This document shows, one piece after another, positions 16,439 to 29,100 of a stretch of 64,000 nt of DNA (position 1 is the stretch's first letter; every line of letters starts with the position of its first letter). A program made the position numbers and the translations under genes. The DNA is from Ceratodon purpureus (taxonomy: Eukaryota; Streptophyta; Bryopsida; Pseudoditrichales; Ditrichaceae): NCBI GenBank assembly GCA_014871385.1, contig CM026428.1, forward strand, positions 9,964,772-10,028,771, in the 5' to 3' direction. The notes under the pieces are model-generated. The model was not told the origin of the DNA and did not search any database. It saw only the letters and a program-made list of their open reading frames with translations.

Positions 16439-19246
16439 TCAAGAATGGGACGTCAACCAATGAACAGTGGATTCATAGAGATAGAATGTAATGGCTGCAT
16501 TAGGTGCTGCTTTTACAAGTGAGGGCAATGTGCCTTTATAAAGTCCCCTCCACCCTTCCTCCGCTAATATTCTTCTTATCGCATCCCCCATTCCCTTATA
16601 TGCTTTCTCTTCAATTCTAGCTCCATATCGTAAATCTCGCCTTAATCCTTCTACCTGTAGAAGCGGAATAATTGAATTAGCATCTGACCTTAGAATGCCC
16701 ACCAAAGTCTACAACCTACTTTCATAAATAAACAAACGAATTGAGACCCTCGTTTTAAAGTATAGGCACAAGGTATGACTTAAACTGAATATCCAGGAAG
16801 AGCATCAACCGATTTTGAGACCAATATTCAAATATAAGGGATTTTACCTGATACCGCTTCTTAATGACATCAAGGGGGTGACAACACAATTTAGCAAACA
16901 ATCCAGCTCCAAATCCACAGAAAAAGCTTTGCGTGGAAGACAAAGAATCATGCCCACCGCCTTCCTGACCCTCGTTCAACCGATTTAAAGCCTGGCAAAC
17001 ACAGAATAAGCCAAAGTTGGCAGCCTTTAGTCACTAATGAATGTACACTTCAAAGGATATTCTTCCAACGCGCTTTTGCCGCTACAATCCATGTCCGTAA
17101 GCAACAGGCACCAGGTCGAGTAAGACACAGAAGGCAATCAATGTTCTCACTAAAAGCCTATATAAGAGAAAACAAATTGCAAGTACTCGGGTCAACCAAA
17201 GATAGTACCATCAGAGTAGGACCAATTTTGAGAATAATGAAGCATGATGGGATTACTCACGTGAGCCCAACGCTGTAAAGAGTCGTAGAAGCCAAATTGA
17301 AGCCCAGCATATGGCACAATTTCTATTAGTGAAGGTGTAAGACCAGCAAAAAAACCTCGCACTCCTTTTTGTTGATAAATTCCGAGCATAGCTGACCGCA
17401 AGTTAGGGTAGACCTGCTCCATCAGAACACCACTAAATATCTTACAGTGGAAAATATAGCAAACCAAATCAGGTCTATGCAATCGTATAAATCACAATAC
17501 GTCACATACTTCCTATCCCAATGGATATGAGACGGTATGTACTAGCACCATGTCCGCATATGTTAAGAATGGTTAGCACCGCAAGGAGTTAAAAATCAAA
17601 TCTCCAATAAATTGCCAAGGAAAAGGTTCCAATATTTTCCTAAATATTTTCCAGCTAAAATACAACCACGTAACAACACAAGAAGCTTGGATCGAAAGGA
17701 AAACAAATAACATAACTAGTACAAGGAACCAAATAGAATACCTTCGGCTCTCCTTGACTTGCGAGAATCGTGCGAAGAAGGTCAAAGGGATAGGAACCAA
17801 ATGTAGCAGCAGTTCCCGCCAAAGAACCTCCGACGTATGACATTAACTCCGAGTGTTGCGCTGCTCACACAAAAAGTATAGCCTGTAAATCGAATGAACA
17901 AGGCTATGTGGCAAGAACGGTAACTACAGGGCATCATTACTCCTTCGACCAAAAAAAGCTGAGTTAATTCCATCTTAATCTGCTACAATCTGGGGCTTCA
18001 CATGAATGACTGCAAAAATAATATGCACTAACGAACTGTTTGAGAACTATGTGTGAGGTGTTGTCAAGAACTCTCTAGAGCAGGGGAAGGAGAGATGATT
18101 GGACCTGCCTGTGGTGAACCTGAGACCATGGTCTTAAAGTTCGACATTACGACAAACTGAATAGCAGTGTATGGCATCTGCAACAAAAGTGCCGGAACGT
18201 TTCCTCGCCAAAGACCCTGCCCATTACATCAGTTCCGTACTCAAAATGGGGAAAAGAGAAAGAGAAAAAGGTCGACCAGATCGAAATACATGATACAGCA
18301 ACATACCAGATGCAAAAAGGAGCGGTCGCTTTGTATCAATTTAGGAAGATAAACTGAAAATACATATGAGCTATACTAAAATAAACGAATCCTCTCCTAG
18401 GCGTCCACATACCCGAACTCCTTCCTCTCGCACGATGACTTGTGCAGCTTGCATTACACCAGTGTACTTCGAGACTGGTGGGGGTTTTCCATTGGCGAAC
18501 CGAATCCTTGTGGTCGTCGGCTCCAGCTGCACCTGTGTTTCAGCACACCAAACAGCTGTCTCCAAGTCTTTATTGCAATAGTTGATTCCCAAATAAATTT
18601 CGTTTCCAAACAAGAAACGCAATCGACTAAAAACACTAAGTGGTACTTATATACATCAGCCGCATTATACTATTACACGAGGCGAACAAATTCCCCACAC
18701 ATTTGCAGCTGCATTTCAATTTCGAAGCTGGCTTAAACAAAACCTATAACAGCATACACAAGACACTAAATTCTGACACATTCAACAATTACTCATGAAG
18801 CACTAGGTTAATGAACTATACACTGGGAGCATAATTTCAAAAATTCCACCCTGTCTGAAATATTTTCTTTACTTCACACACACGACTCACATTTCGCTCC
18901 ACAACATAAGAGATGAAATCATCGCAGACCTCTCATCATCATATCCTGATATCAATCGAAAAACTCCATAAAAAAAAACAGAACTATGAGCTAAAGCCAT
19001 TGCTCAATCACGTAAGGTGCTACAGCGAATCAATCATGGCTTTGACGGACAACCTACTCAAAGTCTCAAAACCTCCCGCATTCAATCAATTGAACAGAAT
19101 TCACTCAGGTCTAAGACAGAGAATGAAAAAAAAACCTGAAAACGAATCTTGATGACGTCCAAGGGCGACACCACGGTGCGAGCCACCCCGCCCGCCACAG
19201 CACCGGCCACAGCGTGCACCGTGCTCTCGCCATGGCCTCCCCCCAT
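16439..19246 (-). CDS. Mitochondrial thiamine pyrophosphate carrier (SLC25 family)
   Basis: Inner-membrane carrier that imports thiamine diphosphate into mitochondria. Seven exons on the minus strand: 19246-19136, 18532-18413, 18216-18105, 17860-17742, 17413-17261, 16991-16848 and 16654-16439. Phases agree and the product is 324 aa. The three SLC25 repeats are present, each with the Px[D/E]xx[K/R]x[K/R]-type motif: [24 protein letters not shown] and [11 protein letters not shown]. Plant TPC hallmarks include VQLEPT after the first motif, [39 protein letters not shown] and [20 protein letters not shown]. Exon 4 has a tandem NAGNAG acceptor (gagcag), so products differing by one Ala are possible. 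The substrate is inferred from similarity to Arabidopsis TPC proteins. Confidence 0.92.
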
Positions 19247-20948
19247 CGTGAAACCCTAAACCTCCCTCTCTCCCTCCCTCTCTCTCCTCCCTCACCCCTC
19301 CAATTCCAGCTCCTCCTCGCTGCCTTCCTCCTCAAAACCTCGCCGCTTCACGCCTCCATATCTGCGTCACGCATCCACCTCTCCCTCCTCCGCTTCAAAT
19401 GCGAAACCCTAAACCTCGCTTCCTCTCTTCTCCCTCCAATTCCCTCACAAATTCTCTTCACTCTCCAATTCCCTCTCTCTTCTCCGCATTCGCCTCCTCC
19501 CGGAATCCTTCCTGCTTCACGAGCTTTCTCGGCATTCCATTCCCTCCTCCGCCTCAAACCCTGAACCTCTCTCTCCCTCTTTCCACTCTTCCAAATCCCG
19601 AATTCTTCCTCGCTCTCAGCTCCTCCTTGATGTCATCCCTCTCACAGGCCCTGCCGCTTCACGCATCCATGTCGCCGTGGCCGCAATGCAGATGAAACCC
19701 AGCACCTCGCTCGCTCTCTCCTCTCTCCCAGACCTTCAATTCCCTCCCAGATAAAACCTTCTCCCAGAATTGTCTCCCTCTGGGACATTCAATTGCCGCT
19801 TCATGCATTTCTCGTCTGTCTTTTGCAAGCAAGAATGTTGATGGCTGGAACGGCGAGGGGCGCGCTATCTCGTGAAGGGAGTACAGGGCAGGTGGAGCCC
19901 ACCGGGGTACAGTAGACCGCCCCCCGGTATGTGGTGAATGAAATACAGGTGTGAATGAAATACTGGGACTCCACCCACCTTTCCTACACAGGTTCAAAAC
20001 GTTCAGGAGATGATGATTGTTACCCTGCAAGCTGTGGCGAAGTGTATCACACAAGTATCACCCTAGTATCAACACAGTTTCGACACAGTAACAACAGACT
20101 TCCGGGGACTTGGAATGAACAGGACATCTTCTTAGAACGAATTATCGTCAGAATGCACCAGACGGAACAAAAATGTCTGAAATTAATGATATTTTTTGAC
20201 GGAATGGCTTCCAAATTATGAAAAAGTGAATGGAATTTCAGGATGGAAAGATCTGTGATATTTTTTGTCCAAAATATGGATGAATGTAGAAGTATGTTGT
20301 ACCACAAAAATATTCTATATTATTAATATAAAATTAAAAAAACTATATAATTTTTTTATTAAAAATGGATTGAAATGCCACTCACAATTTGAGTTCTACC
20401 AAGTTTCAGATATTAAAATTGAATATATGTAGTAAAATCAAATTATTTCAAAAATTCTAGAGTGAATGTTTAGTGATTGACCACAATTATCAAAATATCA
20501 TCCAATTATAGGATAATAAAAAAAATCGGGCTTTTCATCCCTATGTGTATTTTAATATAATTTTTAGAAAAAAAATTACTTCATTTATAACCACAAAATT
20601 TATTAAGTACAACACACATAATTCTGAGGTGGCCTAAACCAACCATTTTGTTGTTCATATACAGTGATTTACACAACTAATTCTAACTTCAACCTTGATG
20701 CTAAAGGCTTGCTGAAGACTATAACATATCAAGTTATCAACATCCTCTATAGCTTAAGTACCATAACCCATTTTATAAATATGCTAATTATCAAAGAAAA
20801 ATCACTCACTAAATAACTGGTTTCTACTTCCTATCATTCAAAACAAAGGAATCTAGATTTAATGATAACACAATCATGTGTTCATCATTCTTGTTCCTTC
20901 CAAAGACTGTGTTAGAATTTGAAACCTTGCAGGAAATAAATTCCCATG
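19247..20948. other. Carrier-gene promoter/leader and AT-rich intergenic DNA
   Basis: From 19247 to about 19800 the minus-strand leader of the carrier gene is extremely CT-rich on the plus strand. It contains three diverged ~150-bp repeats, each led by AAACCCT(A/G)AACCTC (near 19251, 19407 and 19555) and followed by CGCTTCACGC-like segments. The rest, 19900-20948, is AT-rich with no gene seen. Confidence 0.45.
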
Positions 20949-22964
20949 TCATCCTAATTTGGCCTCGGAAGGGGTCTTGTCTGTGGACTTGGATGGGGAA
21001 ACTTCTTCACCAGTCTTTTTAATATCTCCTTCATGTTTTTGATGAAGGTGAATATTGGGAAAAAGATTGATATTCTTGCACAGAGAGAAATGGTAAGCCA
21101 AGCCTCCTGCAGCTGCAACCAAAGCGAACAAACCTCCGAACACACCACCGACAACTGCTCCAGTTGCTGATTTCGATTTCTCGGAGGGTGCAGACGGAGA
21201 CGATCCACTTGGTGGTGACCCATTTGGTACTGTTGGTGTTGATCCATCCGGTGAAGCTGGTGTGCCGAGACTTGGACCAGGAGTTCCTACACTTCCATTC
21301 TCGTAGATGTTGACAGTGAACTTCATGCCTTGAATGCAATATTGAGGGGTAGTAGCCACAAAATATTGTATCCCTGCTTTTGTGAATTGGTATGTGTTAC
21401 TCGAGCCGACATACCATGTGTAATCAGTTGATGTACACATTTCGTAGTTTGAGTATGGAACTTCGGCAACATTGTAGGATGAGTCAGAAAACGTAAATGC
21501 TGCATGTACAACAATATTTATGAGTTTTATAGTGGTCGCTAAATATTCTAGTAATTTTCAAGTTTCTTTCTAGTACAATCTTATTCAATTCAAACTAATT
21601 TTTTGCACTTACATATTACATCTCCAACAAGAAATGAAATATTGCTGGCCCAATCTTCATAAAACGTTGCTGAAGCAGGAAGTGTCCAAGTTGCAGATGC
21701 TCCACCAACCTGAATCGAAAACAAATTTTCTGAATACTAATAAAATAAAATATTGCACGAAATGTCACAATATATAAAATGAATGATCAATTCATTTTCC
21801 AACTTCATCTGATATTCATTTTAAAATTGAATTATGTAAGTAAAAAAAAAAAAATTTAAAAAGCAACACTGATGAACAGTTCATACATTTCCGATGGAAA
21901 AATTGTCTAAGATTTTGTGCATTGTTGATCAATGATTTGGGTCCCTGATAATAGGGATGACCAAAATCTAAGACACTGCTTTCCATGCATTACGTAGAAA
22001 TCCAAATGGTCAGAAGTCGGTGTTATCACAAGTTTTTAGTTACCTCGAAGACGCCGGGTTGTCTGTTGGGCGCATTCACGTTGGGTCGTGGGGGGGCTGG
22101 TGGAACAGTGACGGAATTCACTACGGCAGAGAATTTCAAACCTTGGATACATTGAACTGCATCGCCTTGGACGAAGTTATTAGCTATGATCTGGACAAGC
22201 TGGATGTAGAGATCAAAGGTGTTTCCGACATACCAGAAGGACCATATCCCACCGGTTGTAGTACATGCGGCATACTGCGCGTCTGGCACTAGAACAATTG
22301 TCTGTCCAGCAACTCCCCCGACAATACCTGCCAAACGCAGTGAAGAAGTCACTCATCAAATTACTGGAATATAGTTCACTATGATCACTGTCTGAGTTGT
22401 GAATTATTTGATCACTAATCAATATTGCAATACTGGAAAAAATTCTTCTTTAGACGTAGCTGAACAGGCAGAGATTCCAGTGGGAAAATGTCGACGTTGT
22501 GCAGGAATTGTCATAAGACTGTATTTTAAGAGTTATGGTGAAAGTAGAGCATTTCTGGAAGATAATAGGTGGTGACGAGTTAGAATGAATTTCATGCAAT
22601 GTGCAGATGTGGGTGGAGGTGATGTACGTAGCACATCTCCGGGTCGGAAGCTGATGGATGCTGCCCAGCTAGTGAAAAAATCAGGAGTTGCAGGCACAAC
22701 CCATGTGGCGTTTGGTCCACCGACTTGAAAAATTTGAGGTAGTCGGTATGTGGTTGCATGGCTTATAAAGTGCGGTATCTCATCTGGTATGACGAGCTCT
22801 GATGAGTAGTGGTCTGCAGCCGATAAATCTCTCATTTTCGTAACCAGATACCGGGTTCCCAGAACTGCTCCAGTGATAGCCATGAGGAGGATGCATGTCC
22901 GCAGCACGTTCGACCTTTTGCAGCTCCTCCATGTACTTGGTGTTGAAACTCCGAACAATATCAT
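20949..22964 (-). CDS. Tandem phytocyanin-like (ENODL-type) membrane protein
   Basis: Four exons on the minus strand: 22964-22628, 22327-22044, 21709-21613 and 21499-20949. Phases agree and the product is 422 aa. The start at 22964 is the only in-frame ATG of the first exon; an upstream exon cannot be excluded. A hydrophobic segment (RTCILLMAITGAVLGTRYLV) is near the N-terminus. Two phytocyanin-like domains follow: VGGPNATWVVPATPDFFTSW..GDVL with ..QCIQGLKF, then VGGASATWTLPASATFYEDW..GDVISFTF with ..YCIQGMKF. Copper ligands are mostly gone: in domain 2 the first His is Asn, the Cys is Ala and the second His is Tyr, as in early-nodulin-like proteins. A Pro/Ser-rich stretch, a second membrane segment (about 353-376) and a Lys-rich tail complete it. 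Function unknown; probably a cell-surface glycoprotein. Confidence 0.75.
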
Positions 22965-24761
22965 AGGACTTTGCTCTCCTCCGGCTGAAGTATGACCTGG
23001 TATGTCATTACCAATAGTATGAACTCTGTAAGCAGATAGGACTTCTGAACCATACAATGATGACTATTGCAACAAACAGAATCGCAAATCTATCTATCAA
23101 GTACTGCAACATGTTTTTGGCAAAAGTCTGTCTGGGGCCTGGGCCCTGATTACAGAGTCTCAACCCATACAAAACTGATTCGTGAAAGTAGTTTTTCATG
23201 TGAACTCATAAGGCATACTCCGATCAAATCATTCAAGCACTAGAAAGATAAGATATATTTTGGTGCATAAGAATCAGAGTGAGTTATAATAATGATGGCA
23301 CTGCTGAGGTCGGAAGAAAAACACAGAAATCAACCGTTAATCTGCGTAGGCTTCCACACGGTACATGCAGCAGGGTGGTAAACAATCGATTAATAATAAG
23401 ATGATCTGCATTTATGGCACTGTATTAAAATTGACGTCAGAGCAAAACCTCGTCCGGTGGTGGGAAGCATATTGACGTTTGTTTTAAGCAAACGACCCAC
23501 GTCTGAACTGGTCCCCGCAGAATCAACAGCCAATTCTTGTGCCATCGTTTGAAGTTTTGGCATAAGTTATTCGCAGCTCCTTGCTAGATTGAATGATCCC
23601 CTTTAAGTTATAACTTGAGAGAACTCTGACCGAGGATGCCGCTGATCGAGCCCTCCCCAGCTGGTCGATGATAGTCCTGCAAATATCAAGCTCTTCGAAG
23701 TGACCCCGACTCTGTCTGTAATGCTGCACGTTGTGGCTGGCTGCCACATGAGACGTACGATCCCAACTCTATCTCTCTCACGCAGAACGAAGCCAGTCCA
23801 GAAGTGGAGTAAGATGGTGTCAGCGATATGTCAAGCATGGGATTAGTAGCCTAGCATGGCAAGTAAAACCGGTTTTCACCGACTGTTGAGCAACGTCCGT
23901 GAGGGAGTAACCAGAAAAGTATGCCTACCGATGGTTCTGCAAGTGGGACTCTGGATGCACGGCCGGACTGCAGGATACGTCTCTTTAAAAAGGGTAACAC
24001 AGGAGCAGCATATACCGTGTGTGGACACTGTCATGAGGGTCTCTATTGGATTCCAGTATGTGGATTTCCCTCGCAAGGAGCTTTCATGGCAAAGAGCGTA
24101 TAGGAACTGGGAAGACAGAATTTTTTCTAGCATAGCTACTTCCTTTGGTACTCCAGACATCGAAATACAATAAAATGGCACTTGAAGGAAAACGGTCAAG
24201 ATGGGAAACAAAAATAAAATTTTCGTCAAGAAAGCTCCTTGTGATGCCCATCCTTGTCAAGAAAGCCCCTTGTAATGCCCAGTCCATGTGAGTATCAATT
24301 GTCTGCACTGTGCCTCAAAACTAGAGATTTATCCAGAATCACCTGGTAATGGTAACTAACCTGCCTATATAAGCCTTGAAAGTTTGACAACTATTAAGAT
24401 TTGAAGATAAGTGGGAATTGTGACTCACAGGGAATTAATTCTCACAGTTAAACCACTGTGAGATCCCCAATTTGTGTACTTGTATGCATGTATGTGATGG
24501 TAATGGGCCTATGGCGGAATCTCAGAGTCTTTGCCGACAGACTTGCAGCCCATTATGTTTGGTTTTTCGAACACAGAAAGGGGGAACAAATAAAGACTGA
24601 TTCAAACTCAAGCCAGCCTCACCAGGCCTTGCAAAAGAGTAGAACCTTAATCATCCTACTCAGACTCAAATTGCATATCGCATGAATACATCCAAAGCCT
24701 TGTCTAAAGGCCTGGCCACCTCAAGGTTTTCGGCTGCCAGGTAGTCTCTTGCAACCACTAA
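22965..24761. other. Intergenic, no gene recognised
   Basis: Short open frames (for example 23523-23747 minus and 23856-24173 plus) have no recognisable domain. No clear repeat structure was seen before the transposon-rich region that starts near 24760. Confidence 0.35.
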
Positions 24762-25255
24762 CACTACTAGAATCGTAGACTAGGAGCTACGTCTCAGGAG
24801 CTACGTTCCAAGATTTTGCTACGTCCGGCGGGAAATTAGCTACCTTTCAGAATAAGGTCAGTTCTCCCGTAAGGAGCTACCACTACAAGGAAAACAACGC
24901 CCTAGTCAACTGGTACCGAAGAGAACTCTATTGGTACCCCCTGTTGAATCGGACAAGTTGATTCGGACAGGGGGGAGAGCAATCTCTTGATTCCGGTGTG
25001 GTCTGTCCACGTGTGTAGTCCAGCGTGGCAAGTAGGGTGACTGGATGGTACGTGAGCTGGACAGTGGGGCCACCATGCTGACAAGGATTTACACGTCGGA
25101 TTATCGAATGAATGTGGAACGTGTCAATGTAGACGAAAAACGGCTGTTTCGATGAATGAAGTTGTGTACAGCTGGAGGTGTCAGTTACCGTCCCAGCTGG
25201 TTTCGGTTGCCACCGAATTTAATGTCGGAGGTTCCTCTTCCCCGGGGAACCATGA
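24762..25255. mobile_element. Possible CACTA-type transposon end, interrupted by the giant hAT
   Basis: CACTACTAGAA at 24762 and CACTACAAGGAAAAC at 24881 resemble CACTA (En/Spm) terminal sequences. Between them the motif GGAGCTAC occurs three times, like subterminal repeats. The giant hAT element sits 375 bp further right. No matching right terminus was found, so this is a weak call. The En/Spm-like transposase remnant at 39315-41841 could belong to the same element. Confidence 0.3.
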
Positions 25256-25263
25256 CACGTGTT
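25256..25263. other. Left target-site duplication of the giant hAT
   Basis: CACGTGTT, identical to 37714-37721. Eight base pairs is the hallmark duplication length of hAT elements. Confidence 0.88.
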
Positions 25264-25325
25264 CAGGGTTGTTCATGGGACAAAAGGACCTGTCCGTCCG
25301 TCCGGTCCGCTCGTCCGTCCGTTAG
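25264..25325. repeat. Left terminal and subterminal repeat of the giant hAT
   Basis: Begins CAGGGTTGTTCATGGGACAA, followed by clustered GTCCGTCC motifs, candidate transposase-binding sites. Confidence 0.8.
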
Positions 25326-25491
25326 GGGTCAGGGGAGGTCCGTTTGACCAGGACTTACGGTTGACCACCCAAATGGTGAAATGGGAGTTACCTTGGCCAC
25401 CTAGGATGCCACGCGTCCGACATGTCACCAAATATTGTTGACTTGGGGGATGACGTGGCTAAGAGGAAGGGCGCCAACGCCTTGAGTGAGG

Positions 25492-25830
25492 GTGGCGCGA
25501 GCACGTGAGAGGGGGGGCGCGAGCGTCTTGGGAAGGGGGGCGCGAGCGAGGGGGCGCGAGCGACTGGGAGGGGCGCGGGCGCCTGCGAGGGGGGGGGGCG
25601 CGAGCGCCTTTGATGGTGGGGGGGCGCGAGCGCCTGCGATTGCAGGGGGGCGCGAGCAAGGGGTTTGGGGTGGGGGCGCGAGCGCCTGCGAAGGGGGGGC
25701 GCGAGCGCCTGCGAAGGGGGGGCGCGAGCGTCTGCGAAGGGGGGGCGCGAGCGCCTGCGAAGGGGGGGCGCTAGCGCCTGCGAAGGGGGGGCGCGAGCGC
25801 CTGCGAAGGGGGGGGGGGCGAGCTGGGAAC
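25492..25830 (+). repeat. GC-rich minisatellite array 1
   Basis: Units of about 23 bp with core GGGGGGGCGCGAGC and spacer GCCTGCGAA. The distal units (about 25672-25815) are nearly identical, the proximal ones irregular. The G-rich strand is plus. It lies between the left terminus and the 3' end of the transposase gene. All-frame open frames across it are artefacts of composition. Confidence 0.9.
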
Positions 25831-26110
25831 AAGAATCAACCACTGAAGGAAATTAAGACACTACTGAATTTTTCATAGTGACATAAATGAGAGAAGTTTC
25901 AATTCATGTCGAAACAAAATTACATTCAATAGCCTTAGCTAATGTTTTATGGACATTGACTAAGGTTAACATATAAGTATCTACGTATAAAATTTAGATA
26001 TATATATATATATATATTATATTTTTTTGTGTTTTTTTAAAATTATTTTGGAGACATATATATTATACTTTCTCTATATAACTTCTATATGTAATATGCT
26101 AATAGATGTA

Positions 26111-29100
26111 TCACTTTCTTTTGTTTTTTTTGGCGGTGCGCCGCTCTGGATTCCTTCGAGTACCGGGCTTACCCAATGGTACTCTTACAACAATGTCTTC
26201 ATCATCAGGTGCTTCTTCACGGCTATCTTCTGATGAGTAATATCCTTCTGAGGATTTCGACCCCTCGTCATCTCCATCTCCCCCCTGATTAGGCTGATTA
26301 GGCACATACTCCTCCACCGTGGAATGAATGTTGCGAATTTCGTGGTCAACTGTACCATCCACCACTGTGGTCACAATTCTTTTGATCTTCCGTCTTTTGG
26401 TCTTATCGGTGATTCCGTCCACATTCATTACGGGTAATCTACGTTTACCCAGAGCCACAGGTACAGACGGGGTAGTTCCAACAGTATATCCTGAAAAAAA
26501 AGGGCGAACGTTTGTTGGACCTTTCCGTGACCGTATCACTCCATGACGCGTCGTAGAAGGTCCAGCTGGTAGACTTTGTCCAGAAGAAGTGAGTGGAATG
26601 CTTGTATTCGGAGTTGGAGTTAATGAACCATGCCCAGTAGAAGTGTTTGAACGAGGTGGAGGGGGTCGACCCAACCCTGCAAGTACTGCTCCGATTGAAG
26701 GTGTACTCTGGGGCAGGGGTGTTTGAAACAATCGGCCAATAGGAATTTCATCTTCTTCTCCATTTCTGACTGTCTCGGATTGTTCATTTCTTGGAGGGCT
26801 TTCATCCAAACCTCCAGACCTGATTGTTTCCTCAACATTTACTGGCAGAGTGGCCTGGAGTTGTTCAACTTCTTCTCCTCCCTCAACGTCTTCTGGAATT
26901 GGAATTTGCTCTCCCATGTTGTTACCCCCTTCTTCATTGTCATTGTTCGAAACGCTACGAACGGGGTAAATGTCATCATTATTGCCACCATCGTCGCTTT
27001 GATGCTGAGTCATTTCGACTTCAAATTCATCGTCAATATCATCGTCTGCCCGATCGTATGCGACCTCGCCTCTAGCTTGTATTTCATTGACAACGTGGTG
27101 AGGCGAAGTAGCTGCCTCTTCATCAAATCCTGCCCAGTCAAAAACTCCATTCGGCTGGTTAACGGGTTCAGTGCGTGGCATGTCACCATCAACATTGTCC
27201 ACGGGTAACTCTGGATACTCATCATCCATAGTAGCAGGAGTGTAATGAACTCCACCGTCATCACCATCGCCTTCATTAACTTCAAGTCCGTCGTGGAATC
27301 CTTCATCTCCATCATCATCACATACGTCTTCATCGTACATGGCTGGCACTTCTTCATCCGAGTCTTCGGAGAACGGTTGGTTCTCGTACCAAAGAACAGG
27401 ATCCGCTCCACGTCGTTCTCGAAGGAGCTTACTGTTCGTGTAAATGTACACCAAGTCTTCTGCCTTCTTCACGGCCAATCGGTTGCGAACCTTACTGTGA
27501 ACAAAGGAATACATGCTCCAATTTCGCTCACATGATGATGCCGAGCATGTTAACGAAAGGATGCGCTTTGCTATCAACGGTAACGCATCGCCCCCAACCC
27601 GCTGCCACCATTGATGAGGTAGCATCTTAGTCTGTCGAATGTTTGGGGCCTCCAAAGGGCTGAATGGACCGGTGCGTTCCTCAAACTGTGTTAGCTCGAA
27701 CAACACAGTATCGTGGTCCAGTTTAAGGCACTCACTCAAATGAATTAGCACTTGCAGGAGTGCACGCTTCGCAGCACTGTTAGTCAATAGCTCGTGGCTC
27801 TCCGGGAAAATGTAGGGATTCAAAATGGCGCCTGCGTAATGGAGATCTGTCAACATCATCTTCCATCTCTTCGTAAAATGTTTCTCAAAGCGATCTGCTA
27901 TAGCGGGGTCTAGGAAAAAAGGATCACCCCGTAGACGGAACACATGCTTCTTCAAATTATTCATGGCCAACCATGCCCTCCCCATTGCCGGTGTTTGTCC
28001 ATCAAATGTCTTCAAGGTCACAACAGCCGGCTTCATAACATGCACAAGATTCTCACAACGTAACCAAAATGTCTCATCGAGAATGGTACTCCGTACTTGA
28101 CATGCTAAGGTGTGAGCTCGATAACCGTTTGACCGATTGAATAAAGTACCCACATATTCATCCCACTTCGGACTGGCTACCACCTGGATTAGTGCCTCCC
28201 TCAGTTCAAGCAATCGAACAATCATCAAGTACGAGCATCCAAATCTTGTCTCCGCTGGTAACAACAGAGACAACTTCGGGCTGAATTGGCGAAACAAAGC
28301 CATGGTGACATGACGGCGACGTATAAAATTTGGTATGCGTTTTGCCAAGGCAATCAGCTCTTTGAAGGTTGCTTCCTTCCCCCAATCTTCTAGTAAGAGG
28401 TCCATGATGTGAGCTGCACAACCTTGCTTGTAAATGTGAGGATAAGCTTCAACCACCTGGTCCATGGCTCCCAACATCGCACTAGCATTGTCAGAGCAAA
28501 TCTGTACCACATTCTGCGGTCCAACTTCTTTGATGTACTCTTTCAATTTCCCAGCTATGTATGCCTTTGATTTCTTGTACCCCGTTGTATCAATGGAACC
28601 CAGGAATATATCTCCTGCTGGACACACAAGCATGACATTCATCAACGGCCGATGAACAACGTTGTCCCATCCATCCGAGCAAATAGTTGCCCCGTACAAG
28701 CTAATACACTGCTTCGTTTTCTCCTCTATTCTCAACTTGAGAAGCTGCTTTGTTGGCTGGATGTGCTTGGTTCGCATTGCGTTGTATGCTGGTGGACGGT
28801 ACACAAAACCCGCTTTCGATGTTGCCTCCACAGCAGCGATAAAAGATGGATGTCTAACCACATTGAAAGGCACATTCGCTTCATAAAAATAGGACGCCCA
28901 TTTCTCATCCAATTCATTGCGCATCCCAATCTGATAGGCCTCGGTAAAACTTTGTTGCCGCATAGATCTTGGTGTACATGAATCGCCTCTGCTTATAGGC
29001 GGAGTTGACTGAGACGGTTGAACTTGGGAAATCCTCTCCTCTTGGACCTCCTCCGTTCTCTGAGGCACTTCCGTAGATTGCTCAGCAGGCATAGACTGGC

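Noticed and set aside
25388-25878. Long open frames in several frames on both strands across GC-rich array 1 (Gly/Arg- or Pro/Ala-rich proteins)
   Set aside because: Composition artefact of a 23-bp repeat. Similar frames appear over arrays 2-5, with no start context or conserved domain.
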